From Sabellastarte sp. h YS-2021 (lineage: Eukaryota > Annelida > Polychaeta > Sabellida > Sabellidae): a DNA stretch of 64,000 bases. The DNA lies in assembly GCA_964017235.1 (NCBI GenBank), contig OZ024933.1, positions 60,618,255 to 60,682,254 of the forward strand, written 5' to 3'. Of the stretch, positions 25,079 through 37,500 are shown piece by piece. The notes beneath the pieces are model-generated. The model did not search any database. It worked only from the letters and a program-made list of their open reading frames with translations, and had not been told where the DNA came from. Both the position numbers and the translations under genes were made by a program. The stretch's first letter is position 1. The number at the start of each line of letters is the position of its first letter.

Positions 25079-25500
25079 ATGTCTTTTTTACTGTGCTGTA
25101 TGCTGATTATAAATTTTTACTGGTCTAGAAGTAGACTGTGTTGCCTTGGTGATATCCAGGACCTGTTAAATCACCCTGGACATTTGAAACCTTATGGATC
25201 CCATGGGGAAGTCAGACATCTGGATGAAATTGATCATTTCCCATCAACATCAGAATTTTTTGAAAACTATGTCTCCTCCAGTACTGCACTCATTATGAGA
25301 GGAGTTGTCAAAGACAGTAAAGCCTATAAAGAATGGACCGATGAATATTTTCTCAGGCTGTCTATTCCCCAAGATGACCTACTGAAGATCCGAAAAAATG
25401 CAGATCCCCAATTTCGGCCTAGGATACACCTTCATGATTTTGTTAAAACTTACAATGACACCAATGATTGGATTATTAGTGAAGTGCCCACTTATCTTGG
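25079..25500 (+). CDS. Copy B exon 1, signal-peptide-like start and JmjC N-terminal region
   Basis: Of the in-frame ATGs, 25079 is preferred over 25034 because it places a hydrophobic core directly after Met, as in a signal peptide. The frame runs 140 codons plus two bases to donor 'gtaagt' at 25501, the last full residues being EVPTYL. An alternative is an acceptor 'tggtctag' near 25127, which would make this exon 2 with an upstream signal exon. The GG left over joins the A of exon 2 to give Gly. Confidence 0.8.
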
Positions 25501-28500
25501 GTAAGTATCTTGTTAATATTATTACAATGAACTATATACCAAATGGCATACACCAAAAATATATCACAAATGAAACTGACAATATTAATGTTAGTATGTG
25601 ACACACAATTGTAATATTAATTATGCGAAGTAAGTGGGGCCAGGTATACAAGAAAGTAATGTCTCAGTCTTTGTTCACCTATTTAAGCAAAATTCATCAT
25701 TGGCTAGATGATTGATACACATATATTGTTATTTATAATCTTCCTCAAAATGCATTTGACCTAAATTTTTTGGGGAAATAAAAATGGATCATGCATTATG
25801 TCATTCTAGGGGCCCCTTATTGGATATATATATTTGCGAATTGTGCATAAACAGGTGCAATTATTTGTAAATATGTCTAAAACTATGTTTTCTAAAGATG
25901 TTAATATATCCATCAAAGAATGTATCTAAACTAAATACGTGTGTGAAGAAACTTGTAAACAAGTGGGGTTGTCTTTAACACCATGCCCTGTTCAACAAGA
26001 AGCCAATGCAATGTCTTAAGCACAGGAGTTATACTGGTATATCGACTGGTATTTGATACAATTCTGGCTGCACTATTTTGAATGCTCTGTTATTTACATA
26101 GACTGAACTTGGAGAGTTTCTTGAAAAGTGAGTTGCAGTAATCCAACTGACTACTAAAAAGCGCATTAGCATTAGTTGTATTGACTGATAACAGTCTGTT
26201 AGGTAAGAAATGAACCATTTCTGAACAGACCCTCCACACCATACCAAATACAGAGGCAACTGAGAAGAGTGGTATGATCTATGGTATCAAAGGTGGCAGA
26301 CAAGTGAATTTCATTTTTTATTGAAAGAAGAGCTGTCTCAGTTGAGTGACCAGCTTTATGTGCCGACTGGTATGGGTTGTCTAAGTTATGGACATGCATA
26401 TGTTCTAACAGCTGCTTAGCAACCACACATTCTACCAGTGTTGATATGAAACTGAGGCCAGATACAGTGCAATAATTCTTCTTGCCTTTTTAATAAGAAG
26501 AGTGACTACAGCAGTTTTGAAAGCATCAGGGACGCATCCCTCCATGAGTGAGCAGTTCACCAGCTTTGTAAGTGATGGTAGCAGTATATCAGTGCATTCC
26601 TTGATAAAGAATGTCAGCTGAGGATCTAACAGGCAGGGTTTTGTTGGTGAGGTTTTAATTATTTTATCAACAGCATCTCAGAAACTTGCCTAAAGACAGT
26701 AATTTTTGGAGGATCTGAAGGAGGGTGAATCTCTTTTCCAGTGCCAGAGGGAGGGAAAGTGTTTCTAATTTTCTTTATTTTGTTCAAAAAAGAGGTAAAA
26801 TGATCAGCCAATGACTTTTCAGACTCATGGGATGTTGCATCAAAGACCCTGTTCAGGGTTTTATGTAGCTCGCACCATAGTTTTCTTGAGTCATGACTAT
26901 TGTCTGAAATCAGTTTGCTGTAATAATCTGATTTATCCTTGTTTACAAGTGCATTGCACTGAGCAATCTGACGACAAAGCTGACTTCTGTTCAATGGATT
27001 TTTGGCCCTATGCCAAGTTCTCTTAAATTGGCGCCTAAGGGACTTTGCATGTCGATAATAAACAGACATCCAATCCACAGAATCCTTCTTTCTCAGTCTA
27101 GATATAAGAGGTGCATGCCTGTAAAGAACATTGCCTTAATCATGTACATATTGTTCATAAAGGTCAACTACAGCATCAGCAAGGAGACTTGGCGAAGAGA
27201 GCATTTTTGAGATCTGAGTGGAAGTGAGACATGTTGATATGGTGGTACCTTCTATATTGAACTTTGTTTGGAATGTGAGCCACTTGAAGAGGAAGGCAAT
27301 TGAGCATTTGACTAATGCATGATTAGATACAAAACTGTAAATTTTGGCATCAACAATTATAGTATCCTGATCACTGGGGGATAGAATGAGGTCCAATATG
27401 TGACCGTGCAGATGAGTAGGTTGATTGACTAACTGTTTCAGATCACACGAATAAAGAAAGGTCATAAATTTATGACCATCAAGAAACTGTAACATCAACA
27501 TGAATGTTGAAATTACCACAGATATAATATGAAGAGTTAATAGATGATAGGAAACCAACAAATGACATAAATTCTTCCTGGAGGGTGGTAGATGTAGGCA
27601 AGCAACAATGAACGGCCATGAAGCCCGATTGACACCACCATATTCTCAAATGACTGACAAAAAGGAGATTCTATTTTATGGGGTCTGTAGGAGGATCTAA
27701 TAAAAAAACCAACAGCACCACCAATACCTGAGGGACGAGGCCTGTGAGGAAAAATAAAATCAGGAAGAGTTATAGACCATAAAAAGCTGTCTGAAGTGAT
27801 AAATATGGGTTTCTGTAAGGCAGAGAAAGCTAAGGTCATTTGAAGCAACCGTATCGGCCAGGAGTGGACCCTTATTCCTTACAGATCTGGCATTCAGAAC
27901 ACCGAATGTGAGAGGACCAGGGTTGAGGGACACCTCTCCTACCAGTAGCAGTAATAACAAAAGCCCTCTTCTATTAACCAAGGTTAAAAATTTTTGACAA
28001 TAACAAAAATATGAAATTTTTTTGCAATTCTTATCAAAACAGTGACATAAAGAGGAGTACCCGAAGACAAAACATGACTGGTGGGATTGTTCATAAGTAA
28101 GAAGCCCTAAATCTAAGCTTAACAGTGGGGGTCTCAAGAAATGTATCCCTACACCTCAACACAGTAGCAATTCTTCATCCTGTAGGAGACTCACAGGCAT
28201 CCTAACACCCCACACTAAGCTAAGTGACAACACCACCAGACACCAACAACCGGAGTAATGGCTATAAACTGATTGGAATTAAACTAGAAGAAAACTTGCA
28301 AGACACAAATTAGATTGTTAATAATACCCAATACTTGATGTAATGCAAGTAGCTATAACAGAGAACTGGAGGTGAATATAGATATGAAAACACAATCAAA
28401 TGAAACTACATAAAAAGCAATATATAAAAAAATAATTTTAATAAAATGTGCTAAATTTATATAAAATGACCATTGTTGTAATGACATTTCCAAAAAAGCG

Positions 28501-31500
28501 TCCCCACATCTACATAGCCAGCAGTCCCCAATACAACATTCTATGTATAATTGGCATTACAGTTACAACAAGTGCAGATTTTTTGTTAATATTTTATATT
28601 AATATTTTGTTAATTATGTAAGGTTTGAATATCTTAAATGCATCATTAAAGGTACTTCCACAGAGTTTCTGTTTTTTTTTGTTTGTTGTATTATTTCAAA
28701 TCTTTGCAGAAGTTGGTGAGGCAATCTTAAGTTACAAATTGAAGATTTGATATTCAATGGTGACAATGGTGTTACAGCTATTTTCTACAATATTCAAGTA
28801 AATATGGATTAATTCTGCTTATTATTGAAGCAAAGTGGTTGATAAAAAATCAAAAATCTCTCACTAGACATATACAAAATATAGTGTCATCTTCATTCAA
28901 TACATACAGTTTTACTATATCATCATTTGTCAAGTCTTCCAATTATATACATAATCATCAGGTATTTTTTAGAAAATTTTTACTTTCCCTTGTTGAAAAA
29001 TAACCTATGCAGAATTTGTTTAGATGTCTAAGGTTATTAGGTTTGGGCTTTTAGTTATAGAAGTAAAACAAAAATAACAGAGAACTCACCATGGGGTAGA
29101 GATGATTTTTATGCATGTATTATCAACTTTGCATATGTGTTCTTATGCAGACTTGATAATATTGTTTGGGGATTTCAGTTCAAGAATTGGCAAGGAAAAT
29201 GGTTGTATAAATGGCATTGAAAGAAGGAAAAGTCATAGACACAAGCATAAATGCACATGGAAAATAGCAAACTATGTGTAGTTAATTGCATAATTAATGC
29301 AAATACAGACAATTACACATTTTTATCAAATAGGGGCAGATCTGTTGCAAATTATTTTGTGTTCCCCATGAACATTAATTATTTGTTACTGATTTTCAAT
29401 TGTTACCAATGAATGACATAATTGAATACAATTTGTGTATGTTACATTCTGATCTTTGCAGAATTCCAGATCATGCTATTCTTTTCTTAAATTTGAATAT
29501 ATTGTATTGAAAATATCATGTTATCCCCAAAAGTATGTAATGAGATATTACATACTGAAAGTGATCATAAATCTTTTAACCAGTAGCACAAAAGAAATTA
29601 GATAGATTCTATTTCAGAACACTTTATGAGTTCAGATATTTAGAAAAAAACAACAAAAGATAATCTAATTGAATCCATTGAGCAAAGGCCATTTTCTCAA
29701 TATATGTTGACAGAAAATAGAAAGAACTCACTGAAATTTTAAAATCTGAAAATTTGAAAATTTAAAATATCAATATTGCTAGTTCTAAACAATTATGGAA
29801 ACTTATTAAAAGTTTAGACCCCATGGAAAACAGGAGATACCTACAACAGAGACGATCAATGGTTATAATACATCTGAATTAGATAAAGTCCTAAAGAAAT
29901 GGAAAGATGATTTTGAAAACTTTTACAACAAGCCAAGTAATGATGACTATTATCATTTATTTCTATGAGAATGTCCTAAAACAAAAATATATATTCTAAC
30001 AATCACCAAACTTTGATTTTAACTTATCACATGACAAACTTAATAGGCCTTTCATATTATAGGTAGGTAAAAAAGTAATAGATAAACTTCAAAATAAAAA
30101 AAAATTTGGTTGGGATAATTTATCTTCTGAAATAATAAAAAACTCCCTTACAGTGTTGTTGCTAAAATTGTTGCAAAAATGCTTTGACAGCAATATTGTC
30201 CCATTAACATAGCTTAAATCAGTTATTACACCCATTCCAAAACCTGGCATGAAAGACCCTTACATACTTATAAACTACCATAGGATTAGTTTAGTCTCTT
30301 GTTTATCCAAAGTTCACTCTTCACTACTAAACCAATGCATTTTTAGCTTATTGTGATAGGTCTAATGTAAGTGTCGATTAACAGAACAACTTTAGGTTAG
30401 GTCACTTTACATTAGGTTCCTGTGAGGAGTATATTTTACTTTAATAAGTATCATAAGAAACCATTTTGTCATATCTAATGCCCCTGTTCCACCAAAGGAC
30501 TAAGGGCTGATCCTGTGGGCGACCCTTAATCGTGGACAGTCGGTGAAGAAAATGGTAATCTCTATCAAAGCCTGGGATTAAGTACAGATCGGCCTCAGGA
30601 AGCCTGAGGAGGCCCCAGGTGGCCCCAGACAGTCCCCGACTGGTCTGGGACTAAGAACCGATTAAGCCAGTTTTCTGGTCGGTTTCAACCACGATCCTGT
30701 CGTGCACATACCGACTGGGTCCCAGGACACCTCAGGCCTCCTGGGACTAAGCCCCGATTAAGTCCTGGCGTCCTCAGGCCTCCTCAGTCTTCCGCAGACC
30801 AATATGGCCGATTCTTGTTTTGCAGAAAAGCTGGATTTTCTGGGTATATATATATATAAATTCCGCGATCTAATTATCATTACTTTTATAGCAACACAGC
30901 AGGATGCCACCTTTTAATGGAAGACAGCTTTAGCAACAACTTAGGGCTTTTTTAGTTTTTATTCAGTTACAAATAATGATGTATTTGCTATTTCTACGTC
31001 GACCACAGCAACCACCACAAGCACCTCCACCACCACCACCAAGACCACCAGCCATACAGAGACCTAGAAGAAGGCACAACATGTGGGTCAGGCCATGGCT
31101 ACTACAGAGAGAGGAGACATTCCAGGATTCACCAACTACATGAGGATGACCCCAGAATTCTTTGAAAGTATAAAGACCAGACTGGAACCATGTCTAGCCA
31201 GGCAGGCCACCAACTACAGAGCTCCAATCATGTTGGGGAAAAGTTAGCCCTCACCATCAGATATCTGGCCACTGGAGAGTCATACACATCATTATCATGT
31301 CAGTTCAGGGTTGGCAGATCCACCATTTCCAAGTTTCTACCAGAGGTCTGCAGGGCCATCCAGGATGAGTTCACCAGAGAGTACCTCAGATGTCCTACTA
31401 CTCCAGATGAGTGGAAAGAACTGGAAAGGGAATGCAGGATCAGGTGGAATGTTCCACATGCCCTGGGTGCCCTTGATGGCAAGCATGTGGCCCTGAAGAA

Positions 31501-34500
31501 ACCCAAGAACTCTGGAGCCCTGTACCACAACTACAAGGGGTTCTTTTCCATAGTAATGTTGGCCTTGGGAGATGGGCATTACAAATTCAGATGGGTGGAT
31601 GCTGGTACAGCTGGATCTTGCTCAGATGCCCAGATATTTAATGCGATCTAATTATCATTACTTTTATAGCAACACAGCAGGATGCCACCTTTTAATGGAA
31701 GACAGCTTCAGCAACAACTTAGGGCTTTTTTAGTTTTTATTCAGTTACAAATAATGATGTATTTGCTATTTCTACATCGACCACAGCAACCACCACAAGC
31801 ACCTCCACCACCACCACGACCACCAGCCATACAGAGACCTAGAAGAAGGCACAACATGTGGGTCAGGCCATGGCTACTACAGAGAGAGGAGACATTCCAG
31901 GATTCACCAACTACATGAGGATGACCCCAGAATTCTTTGAAATTATAAAGACCAGACTGGAACCACGTCTAGCCAGGCAGGCCACCAACTACAGAGCTCC
32001 AATCAGTGTTGGGGAAAAGTTAGCCCTCACCATCAGATATCTGGCCACTGGAGAGTCATACACATCATTATCCTGGCAGTTCAGGGTTGGCAGATCCACC
32101 ATTTCCAAGTTTCTACCAGAGGTCTGCAGGGCCATCCAGGATGAGTTCACCAGAGAGTACCTCAGATGTCCTACTACTCCAGATAAGTGGAAAGAACTGG
32201 GAAGGGAATGCAGGATCAGGTGGAATGTTCCACATGCCCCGGGTTCCCTCGATGGCAAGCATGTGGCCCTGAAGAAACCCAAGAACTCTGGAGCCCTGTA
32301 CCACAACTACAAGGGGTTCTTTTTAGTAATGTTGGCCTTGGGAGATGGGCAGTACAAATTCAGATGGGTGGATGCTGGTACAGCTGGATCTTGCTCAGAT
32401 GCCCAGATATTTAATGCCGGTCAGCTGAAGAGGAGGATTGAGGATGGCAGGATAGGCTTCCCTGACCCAGCTCCTATAACCCAGGGTGGTAGAGATGTCC
32501 CCTACTTCATTCTGGCAGATGATGCCTTTGCCCTGAAGACCTGGCTCATGAAACCCTATGGCAGAAGGATGTTAACCAGAGAGGAAAGGATTGCCAACTA
32601 CAGAATATCAACAGGCAGGAGAGTTGTTGAGAACGCTTTTGGGATCCTGGTCTCAAGATTCAGAGTGATGTTGACTACTATTGAATTACCCCTAGAAACA
32701 GTCAGGGATGTGGTCATGACCTGTGTGGTTCTGCACAACATACTGAGAAGCCAGTATCAAGGTCAACATGGTGGTCAGTAGCCTGGAGATGATGAAGATG
32801 ATGATGTGCCTGGTGATTGTCGACTGATTGGTGGTGCTGCTGGTGAGGTCCAGACAGAAACCCTGCTAGAGAAGCCAAAAGACAGAGGAATTACCTCAAG
32901 GACTACTTCAATAATGAGGGAGCAGTGGCCTGGCAAGATGGCAGAATATAACTCCTGCTGCAGTAACCAGTCCTTTTCAGGACTACCAAATATTCCAAAA
33001 ACAATTAATCAGCTATGCTTGTTCCAAATAACCCAAACATTACCAAACATAAGTCATGCCGCCAACAAACAGACAAACCCAATGCCCAACATAATTCCAC
33101 CACCCAACAAACAGACAAACCGAATGCCCAACATAAGTCACGCAACCAACAAACAGACAAACCCAATGCCCAACATAAGTCACCCACCCAACAAACAGAC
33201 AAACCCAATGCCCGACAGAAGTAATGCAACCAACAAACAGACAAACCCAATGCCCAACATAATTTTTCAAATGATAATAGTCATCATTACTTGGCTTGTT
33301 GTAAAAGTTTTCAAAATCATCTTTCCATTTCCTTAGGACTGTATCTAATTCAGATGTATTATAACCATTGATCGTCTCTGTTGTAGGTATCTCCTGTTTT
33401 CCATGGGGTCTAAACTTTTAATAAGTTTCCACAATTGTTTAGAACTAGCAATATTGATATTTTATACCATAAATTAAATTCTTCTTGTTATTATACTGAC
33501 ATTTTCTGAGATGTAAATCAAATTATTTCTAGCCATTTTAAAGCCTGCCTTTGCTCTTTAGTTTTCTTGCCTTGAATGACATTTTCTTAAGTAATATTTC
33601 TCTAACTTACACATATCATTCCAAAGTGCAGTTAGTTCACTATTCCAGTATAATTTACTAAGTTGGCACATTTTACTGGTTTTAGATTTCACACTTTAAC
33701 ATTTATTGATTTCTTCAAAAAAATTTCACTGAGTTCTTTCTATTTTCTGTCAACATTTATTGAGAAAATGGCCTTTGCTCAATGGATTCAATTAGATTAT
33801 CTTTTGTTGTTTTTTTTCTAAATATCTGAACTCATAAAGTGTTCTGAAATAGAATCTATCTAATTTCTTTTGTGATACTGGTTAAAAGATTTATGATCAC
33901 TTTCAGTATGTAATATCTCATTACATACTTTTGGGGATAACATGATATTTTCAATACAATATTTAAATTTAAGAAAAGAATAGCATGATCTGGAATTCTG
34001 CAAAGATCAGAATGTAACATATACAAATTGTGTTCAATTATGTCATTCATTGGTAACAATTGAAAATCAGTAACAAATAATTAATGTTCGTGGGGAACAC
34101 AACATAATTTACAACAGATCTGCCCCTATTTGACAAAAATATGTAATTGTCTGTACTTGCATTAATTATGCAATTAACTACACATAGTTTACTATTTTCC
34201 ATGTGCATTTATGCTTGTGTCTATGACTTTTCCTTCTTTCAATGCCATTTATACAACCTTTTTCCTTGCCAATTCTTGAACTGAAATCCCCAAACAATGT
34301 TATCAAGTCTGCATAAGAACACATATGCAAAGTTGATAATACATGCATAAAAATCATCTCTACCCCATGGTGAGTTCTCTGTTATTTTTGTTTTACTTCT
34401 ATAACTAAAAGCCCAAACCTAATAACCTTAGACATCTAAACAAATTCTGTTGGGTGGGTGACTTATGTTGGGCATTGGGTTTGTCTGTTTGTTGGTTGCG

Positions 34501-37500
34501 TGACTTCTGTCGGGCATTGGGTTTGTCTGTTTGTTGGGTGGGTGAATTATGTTGGGCATTCGGTTTGTCTGTTTGTTGGGTGGGTGAATTATGTTGGGCA
34601 ACAAATAGACAGAAATAAATACCTTACAGAAGTCACCCAACTAACAAACAGACAAACCCAGTGCTAAACATAATTTCAAAAGAAACACACAAACCCAAAC
34701 ATAACTTCCTAAATGGAATAAATATTGCATATATTTTGAAAGCTACATCCCAATTGTACTTACATTTGGTTTTTCTTTGGGAAAAATATTTGAAACAGAA
34801 ATGTTTTCCTGGAAATTTTAAAATTAAAATCTTTTACTCCACTTCACAAATATTTAGGAAATATAACCACCAAACTGTTTTTTTACAATGATGGGGGGTT
34901 ATGTTTGCAAAATAGTTTGTTAGTTCTTTGGTGTGGGTTCTGTTTGCTATTGGGTTTGTCTGTTTCTTGGTTGGTGGTTATTTTTGGTATTTGGGTTGTG
35001 TGTTTGTGGGTTGGTGGTTAGGTTTGGTTTTTGGTTTGTGTGTTGGTTAGTTGGGGGTTAGGTTTGGTATTGGGTTTGTGTGTTTGTGGGTTGGTAAGTA
35101 TGTGATAATGCCTTTTAACTCTAGGGATGATGTAAGTGTTGGACTTTTTATTAAAGATAAAAAAGATAACCAATCCCATGGATTTTAAGCTAAAAATGGG
35201 CTGATTATTTATTTTAATTTTTTTTTCTATGTGGCCTTTTTTGGTTATGTGTGGTACCATGGGTTATTTGTTTCATGTTTGGGGTGGTGTAGGTGTTGGA
35301 CTTTTTTTTCTTTTTTTTGTGATAAGTATTTGTACTGAACTGTTATGTTTTGGGAGGGGAATTGGAATAACTTGCAGCTGATTTGTTTATTTGGGGTTTT
35401 ACGTCGCTTTCAACACTGTACAGGTCATATCACGACGGGTAGTTGGAAGGGCAGAGGAAACCAGTACATATAGTTTGCTAGGGTTCTGTACTGTAAACTG
35501 CCGACCAATGGCAAGCAACTACCAGCTTTCCCACTTACAGCCATGACGGGGATCGAACCCCGGCCGCAGAGGTGGGAGGCGAGAGTGTTACCACTCTGCC
35601 ACCGTGGCCCCCAACTTGCAGCTGAATAATTGTTATTGGAGTATTTGGGTGGCCCTGAAAAGGGCCTGGCAGGTCAAAGACCCGCCCTGACTGGATGGCT
35701 ACTGAGGAGGCTGCTGCTGTTGAGGCGGTGCTGTAGTGGTGATAGTGAAGAGTTGCAGCTGCTGCTGCTGCTGAGGCTGCTCAATGATCTGTGTAGATGT
35801 CAGATCTGGTAGCTGGCTTAGTATTCCACTTAAGTTGTGTCTACTGCCCTTGTCCTGTACTGTTAGAAGTGATGGAGGGTTGCCAAAGCCAAGTGGGCTT
35901 GGTGTGTAGTAGACGTAACTGCTGCTAGCTGCTGCTTGGGTGGAAGTAGACGCCTGCTGAGTGGTTGTTGGCAGTATCCTGACCCTCTGGGACTCTGTGG
36001 TAATAGTGGCTGATTTTCTGGCTAGTGGTTGATGTCTACGGTTGCTCTTAATGCTTTCAATATCTCTAAAAGTTCTGCCCTTGAGGTCCTCAAATTCCTC
36101 TTGGGTCATCTTTTCAGCCTCTGATGCCACATAGTCAAAGAAGGGCTGCCTGTCTGACTTCTGCTGGAGGAAACCTGAGATCAATGTCCTCATCTGGTCA
36201 AAGTGCTTGAGTATGTTGAAACTGGTGTAGATATGAACATAGGTTGACTCCTACTCTCCCTGAGGACACTGGACTCAAGGTGTTCTGTATCAGTAGTAGA
36301 TCCACGAGATTCGTCCTGCTTACTGGTGTTTGGACTGGCCTCGAACCCTGAACTTCTGCTGGCCCCCTTTCGTCTGATGTGGGTCTTAAGGAAACCCATC
36401 TGCTGGTAGACCCAGGACTGTCTCTTGGTCATCTCCCTTGGGGCTTGGCCAGATTGTAGTTTTGACAGCTTGCCATAACGCGTTCGCTGGGATTCGAACC
36501 ATCTTCTGACATCAAAGGGCTGGAGCTTCAGCTCTGCAGAGATTTCTGCCCAGAAACGTGCATGCTCCTTGTCGTAGAGCTCTGGATGCTCCTTCACAAA
36601 CTCCACAATTGCAGTTTCTTGGCTGTCAGTGAAAGTTGAACAGACCCTGGCTCTCTTGGCTGCCGAGTGACTCTCTGAATCCTCCTCACACCTCTCTTCT
36701 TCTTCGCAAGCTTCCTCAGTAAGTTCAAATCGCTCCTCAGTCTCTTGTGTACCCTCCTCTGTACCCTCCTCCGTCCTTTCCTCCATCCTTTCCTCCACCT
36801 CTCCACTTTCCTTCTCCCTCTCCTCTTACCTCTCATCCATCTTCTTCTTTCCTCTCTTCCCTCCTTTCTCTTTCCTCATAACTCCAGTCAATAGCAAAAA
36901 AAAGGTAAAAAACTAAAATGTGTCTCCTAACTGTAAAATTTGCCTTAAGCTCAAGTATTACATGATATTTAAAAAACTGAAAACCCCTACAAAACAGAGA
37001 CACACGTCTCTCAGTAGCCAACCAGTCAGTAACAACGAGAATGTGTGTGTGGTCGCTTATATAGTCCCAGACACCCTCATTGCCTCATTTTAATTTCCGA
37101 CGCGCGGAAAACAGTCGGCTCTTAATCGGTTCTTAGTCCCAGGCCTCCTGGGCGTCCTCAGACCATCACAGTCTAAATTTGTGTTGTCCCAGGTGGCCTG
37201 AGGACACCGGCTTGGATCGGTTAGGGTCGGCTTCTCTTAGTTGGGGCTTAGTCCCAGACCCAGATTTCTTAGTCCCAAGACACCTGAGACGGTCTGAGGC
37301 TTCCCGGGACTAATGAAACCGATTCCCTTTCACACGCATAAAACTTCAAATATCTGTTATGAGTCGGGGACTGCCAAACAGGCTTCCTGGGACTAAGCTA
37401 CGGAGACCTGGGACTAAGGGTCGCAGGATGCCTGGGACAACATAGGACTGTGTAAATTTGGGTCTGAGGAGGCCTGAGGAAGCCTGGGACTGGACATTTT

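Noticed and set aside
33050..33265. CRISPR-like array
   Set aside because: The units are contiguous 42-bp repeats without unique spacers, in an animal genome.
32806..33336. 176-codon protein with 14-residue repeats
   Set aside because: It arises from a 42-bp minisatellite, which keeps every stop-free frame open; the antisense frames with LFVGW repeats are open too. It starts after the transposase stop with no similarity.
35548..35612. Functional tRNA gene
   Set aside because: Pol III boxes belong to a SINE with a 13-bp target duplication; no cloverleaf with a proper acceptor stem was found.
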